Shown here: piece after piece, positions 5,369 through 7,972 of the stretch | Numbering within the stretch: the stretch's first letter is position 1 | Layout: each line of letters opens with the position of its first letter | Assembly: GCA_003551405.1 (NCBI GenBank) | Contig: PUMO01000012.1 | Span: 1 to 7,972 of the forward strand | DNA length: 7,972 nt | DNA from: Mollicutes bacterium | Lineage (GTDB): Bacteria > Bacillota_I > Bacilli_A > Izemoplasmatales > Izemoplasmataceae | Reading direction: 5' to 3' | Translations under genes and position numbers: made by a program | Notes under the pieces: generated by a model | Told to the model about the DNA's origin: nothing | What the model saw: only the letters and a program-made list of their open reading frames with translations | Databases searched by the model: none

Positions 5369-5904
5369 AACAGATGATTATTGTGGTGGGCGTTTTATTA
5401 GGCGCCATGTGGCTTGGCGTATTGCTTTTTTCATCCAGTGATGATCCCTACGTAAGGTATGGACTAAAAGATTTAACGGCGGAAGAAAAAGTTGAAACAT
5501 TGGAGCGTCAAACCCTTGATGGTGATATCATCGCCTCCAATGTTACGGGCGAATATGTAAGGGTTGATACAAAAGAGGGTTCCAACACGTATGCGCTCGA
5601 TCAATTTTATCTATCGATTGCACCCTATATCGACAATACGCATCCATGTGACATGCACAATTTTGTGACGTGCCAAAGTGAACTGAGTGGTGAAACTCTA
5701 CAAGTGCACATTGAAGATGATGAAGGGAACGTACACTATGATGATGCGCTAACGCTAGAAAGCAATGGCTTTGGTGGTATTTGGCTGCCTAAAGATATTG
5801 ATGCGACCATTACAGTCACCTACGGTGAAAAGGAAGTAACCAGTGATTTTACCACAAATGAAGGCGCACCGACTTGCATGACGGAAGAATTGAAACTGCA
5901 ATAG
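5365..5904 (+). CDS. cueP: CueP-family copper-binding protein, membrane-anchored
   Basis: CueP in Salmonella is a periplasmic copper-binding protein for copper tolerance, and three conserved cysteines are reported as important. Here they are C95 and C103 in HPCDMHNFVTCQSEL and C171 in APTCMTEELKL, with the same 8-residue spacing between the first two. Other family landmarks are LTAEEKVETLER near residue 37, DQFYLSIAPYIDNTHPC before the cysteines, and NGFGGIWLPKDI (about 134-145). The N-terminus is an uncleaved-looking hydrophobic helix (about 4-22) with no lipobox cysteine, so the protein is probably anchored on the outer face of the membrane, as expected in a Gram-positive cell. The ATG overlaps the upstream stop by 4 nt. 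It is likely controlled from the promoter at 4981. It ends in TAG, which shows this organism uses TAG as a normal stop. Confidence 0.87.
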   Translation: MKQMIIVVGVLLGAMWLGVLLFSSSDDPYVRYGLKDLTAEEKVETLERQTLDGDIIASNVTGEYVRVDTKEGSNTYALDQFYLSIAPYIDNTHPCDMHNFVTCQSELSGETLQVHIEDDEGNVHYDDALTLESNGFGGIWLPKDIDATITVTYGEKEVTSDFTTNEGAPTCMTEELKLQ

Positions 5905-5932
5905 CATAGGTTTTAAGAATATGTTTGATGAT

Positions 5933-5954
5933 AAAAATCAGGCGTATTTTTTTT
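5933..5954 (+). terminator. Weak candidate terminator after cueP
   Basis: AAAAAT (5933-5938) can pair with ATTTTT (5946-5951) around a 7-nt loop, and an uninterrupted run of eight T residues (5947-5954) follows. The stem has no G-C pairs, so efficiency is doubtful. Confidence 0.3.
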
Positions 5955-6003
5955 GTATAAATTTGTAAGACAGACCGCTTAATTATAAAAATAACAGTTG
6001 CTT

Positions 6004-6032
6004 TTGACATGGTGTGTGCACTCCGTTATACT
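6004..6032 (+). promoter_or_regulatory. Consensus sigma-A/sigma-70 type promoter of the iron-transport operon
   Basis: TTGACA (6004-6009), a 17-nt spacer and TATACT (6027-6032) match the housekeeping consensus at 11 of 12 bases. Transcription should start near 6039, about 40 nt before the GTG. No clear Fur box is visible around it. An imperfect TTTA...TAAA dyad spans 6033-6053 just downstream; it is too weak to call an operator. Confidence 0.85.
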
Positions 6033-6079
6033 TTAGACGTACTATGCGTAAATATTATAAATAAAAAGGTGTCGATACA

Positions 6080-7114
6080 GTGAAAAAATTCGCGTTAACA
6101 ATGTTGCTCGGACTGGTTGTTTTCAGCGCAAGTGCGTGTACCCTCGGTGTTGATTCAGACGGTGAATCAATCACCATTTATTCAGAGCGTCATTACGATA
6201 CCGATCAGATTTTGTTTGATCGCTTTGAAGACCAAACCGGCATTACTGTCAATGTGATTGATGGGGACGCCGATCCTTTAATCAATCGGTTGGAAAATGA
6301 AGGTGAAGACACATCGGCAGATGTTTTATTGATTGCGGATGCGGGTCGTTTGCACCGGGCAAAAGACAAGAATCTTTTGCAGTCGGTGGAAAGTGAAACC
6401 CTGTCTAATAACATTCCATCCAACTACCGCGACAGCGATAATTACTGGTTTGGCCTTACTAAGCGTGCCCGCGTACTTGTCTATCATCCCGACCGCGTGG
6501 ATGAAAGTGCGCTTTCAACGTATGAAGCCTTAACCGAACCAGAATTTGAAGGTCGCGTTGTCACGCGCACTTCCGCAAATATTTACAATCAATCATTGAT
6601 GGCTTCATTTATCGAAATTATGGGTCAAGATGACGCCAAAGCATGGGCGGAAGGTCTGGTTAATAATTTTGCGCGTCAACCAGCCGGCAACGACCGTGAT
6701 CAAGCCAAGTATGTGGTTGAAGGCAATGCCGACATTGCCATCATGAATACGTATTATATTGGTCGCATGATGAATTCAAGTGACGCATTCGAACAAGAAG
6801 TGGCGGATACTGTTGAAGTGTTTTTCCCCAATCAAGAGACAACGGGAACCCACGTGAATGTTTCCGCTGCGGGTGTCACGCGTTATTCTTCCAACCCTGA
6901 GGCTGCGACACAGTTCATTGAGTTTTTAAGCAACGAAGAAAGTCAATCGTCATTTGCGAATGCAAATTACGAATTTCCAGTCAATGAACATGTTGAACCG
7001 CATGATTTGTTAAAATCATGGGGAGATTTCAAGGCACAGGCTATCAATCTAAGTGTACTCGGTGAAAATTCTCAACGGGCCGCAACCATCATGGATGAGG
7101 TTGATTGGCGCTAA
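6080..7114 (+). CDS. Fe(3+) ABC transporter substrate-binding lipoprotein, FutA/FbpA family
   Basis: This extracellular binding component belongs to a ferric-iron-type ABC importer and is 344 aa, typical for the family. GTG at 6080 has AAGGTG (6066-6071) 8 nt upstream. The N-terminus is a lipoprotein signal (MKKF, hydrophobic core, SASA-C20), with alanine rather than leucine at -3. The mature protein opens with ITIYSERHYDTDQILFDRFEDQTGI, the family-typical first strand. The NTYYIGRM motif (Y225-Y226) corresponds to the paired tyrosines that ligate Fe(III) in FbpA proteins. Other typical segments are VYHPDRV, YEALTEPEFEGRV and EFLSNEESQ. The permease follows 16 nt later, so they share a transcript. 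Ferric iron is the most likely substrate, though related proteins can bind other metals or anions. A strong promoter drives it. Confidence 0.88.
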   Translation: MKKFALTMLLGLVVFSASACTLGVDSDGESITIYSERHYDTDQILFDRFEDQTGITVNVIDGDADPLINRLENEGEDTSADVLLIADAGRLHRAKDKNLLQSVESETLSNNIPSNYRDSDNYWFGLTKRARVLVYHPDRVDESALSTYEALTEPEFEGRVVTRTSANIYNQSLMASFIEIMGQDDAKAWAEGLVNNFARQPAGNDRDQAKYVVEGNADIAIMNTYYIGRMMNSSDAFEQEVADTVEVFFPNQETTGTHVNVSAAGVTRYSSNPEAATQFIEFLSNEESQSSFANANYEFPVNEHVEPHDLLKSWGDFKAQAINLSVLGENSQRAATIMDEVDWR

Positions 7115-7130
7115 GGAAAGGAGCAACGGA

Positions 7131-7972
7131 ATGCTTAGAGCTTTGAAACAAAGAACCAGTGTCTTTTCGGTCATTTCCATCATCGCCGCGTTGTTGATCG
7201 TCATTCCAATGCTCAACATATTGTTAGAAATCTTTACCCCCGCTTCAGCGGCTTGGGTTCATATAAGAGAAAATCTTCTGCGTGGTTACATTATCAATAC
7301 GGTCGTCTTGATTGCCCTTGTGGCAATCTTTTCGGCTTTAGTGGGGCTTTTTAGTGCAGTCATGGTCACCCGCTATGAATTTAAGGGCCGCCAACTGCTT
7401 TCATGGTTCTTAATTCTACCCTTGGCATTGCCTTCTTACATCGCCGCATATATTTATGCCGATATGGTGTCTTATACAGGAACGGTTGGCCGGCTTTTAA
7501 GAAGCATCAACGCTCCGTTTTCAATTGATGTGATGAATATGGGGGGTGCGGTGTTTATTTTTGTGGTGACACTTTACCCTTATGTTTACATGCTTACGCG
7601 CGCGGCATTATCACGTCAAAGTGCATCATTCAGTGAAAATGCGCGCATTTTGGGTGCTTCCCCTTTTCGTACGCTTTTTACCGTCATCATTCCCCTGCTT
7701 CGTCCTGCGGTTGTTGCGGGGACGCTTTTAGTGGTTTTAGAAACGCTCAATGATTATGGCGTGGTCGCATACTTCAATGTGCGGGTGTTTTCGTTTGCAA
7801 TCTTTGATGCGTGGTTCCGCCTTGGTGATACTGTTTCAGCGATACGCCTTAGCGGCGTTTTAATGGTGCTTGTCTTCGTTGTCATATTCATTGAGCGCAT
7901 CATCCGCGGTAAACGCCGCTACGCTTCAAATGTCACGACCAAACCTTTGGAACGTAAACCGCTCACAGGTGC
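7131..7972 (+). CDS. Fe(3+) ABC transporter permease, FutB/FbpB family (partial, runs off the window)
   Basis: The frame opens at ATG 7131 behind a strong AAAGGAG (7117-7123, spacing 7 nt) and stays open to the last base, giving at least 280 residues. The start has a first transmembrane helix, then a hydrophobic core with LILPLALPSYIAAYIYAD, typical of this permease class. The cytoplasmic EAA loop that contacts the ATPase is visible at about 169-195 (ENARILGASPFRTLF then IIPLLRPAV). DYGVVAYFNVRVFSFAIFDAWFRLGD-like sequence is the FbpB-type signature region after it. FbpB/FutB permeases are usually about 500-560 aa with two such halves, so roughly half is present. It transports the cargo of the preceding lipoprotein; an ATPase gene is expected beyond the window. 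Confidence 0.88.
   Translation, partial: MLRALKQRTSVFSVISIIAALLIVIPMLNILLEIFTPASAAWVHIRENLLRGYIINTVVLIALVAIFSALVGLFSAVMVTRYEFKGRQLLSWFLILPLALPSYIAAYIYADMVSYTGTVGRLLRSINAPFSIDVMNMGGAVFIFVVTLYPYVYMLTRAALSRQSASFSENARILGASPFRTLFTVIIPLLRPAVVAGTLLVVLETLNDYGVVAYFNVRVFSFAIFDAWFRLGDTVSAIRLSGVLMVLVFVVIFIERIIRGKRRYASNVTTKPLERKPLTG

Noticed and set aside
5990..6060. Fur box controlling the iron transporter
   Set aside because: No sequence resembling the 7-1-7 GATAAT inverted repeat is present; only a weak TTTA/TAAA dyad is seen.
1..7972. CRISPR arrays, tRNA or rRNA genes, insertion sequences
   Set aside because: No regularly spaced repeats, cloverleaf sequences, rRNA signatures or transposase frames were found on either strand.

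Overview
The window looks like a chromosomal segment of a Bacillota (Firmicutes) bacterium, probably Bacilli-related. This rests on strong AGGAGG-type ribosome binding sites, use of GTG starts, an NtdP/DUF402 nucleoside phosphatase, a consensus sigma-A type promoter (TTGACA-N17-TATACT) and a Gram-positive style binding lipoprotein with a signal-peptide cysteine. I cannot name the genus. All genes are on the + strand.

Region 1 (1-2016) is a housekeeping operon: a QueG-type epoxyqueuosine reductase, a TrmL-type tRNA wobble 2'-O-methyltransferase overlapping it by 4 nt, then an NtdP-like DUF402 protein, closed by an intrinsic terminator that includes the last stop codon. The first two genes both modify the tRNA wobble nucleotide, position 34. 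Region 2 (2017-2420) has no recognisable gene but several hairpins, a second probable terminator, and a GC palindrome just upstream of an extended -10 promoter.

Region 3 (2421-5904) is the most interesting part. It holds an OmpR-family response regulator and a membrane histidine kinase, two small SHOCT-domain membrane proteins whose SHOCT tails are near-identical tandem copies, a third small membrane protein with a degenerate SHOCT-like tail, and a CueP-family copper-binding protein with its three conserved cysteines. I infer a copper or envelope-stress regulon. Two promoters in it (before 4351 and before 5033) share an identical layout: 11-bp-spaced TTCAYA direct repeats followed by GTGTAT at the same distance. 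This is the form expected of OmpR-family response-regulator sites. Three consecutive genes carry single-base lesions: a TAG in the response regulator (2922), a -1 frameshift in a T run of the kinase (4166-4169), and an AAG where the ATG of the first SHOCT gene should be (4351). Either this sensory module is decaying or the sequence is error-prone here.

Region 4 (6004-7972) is the start of a ferric-iron-type ABC importer operon: a strong promoter, a FutA/FbpA-like binding lipoprotein, and a FutB/FbpB-like permease that runs off the end of the window. An ATPase gene would be expected downstream.
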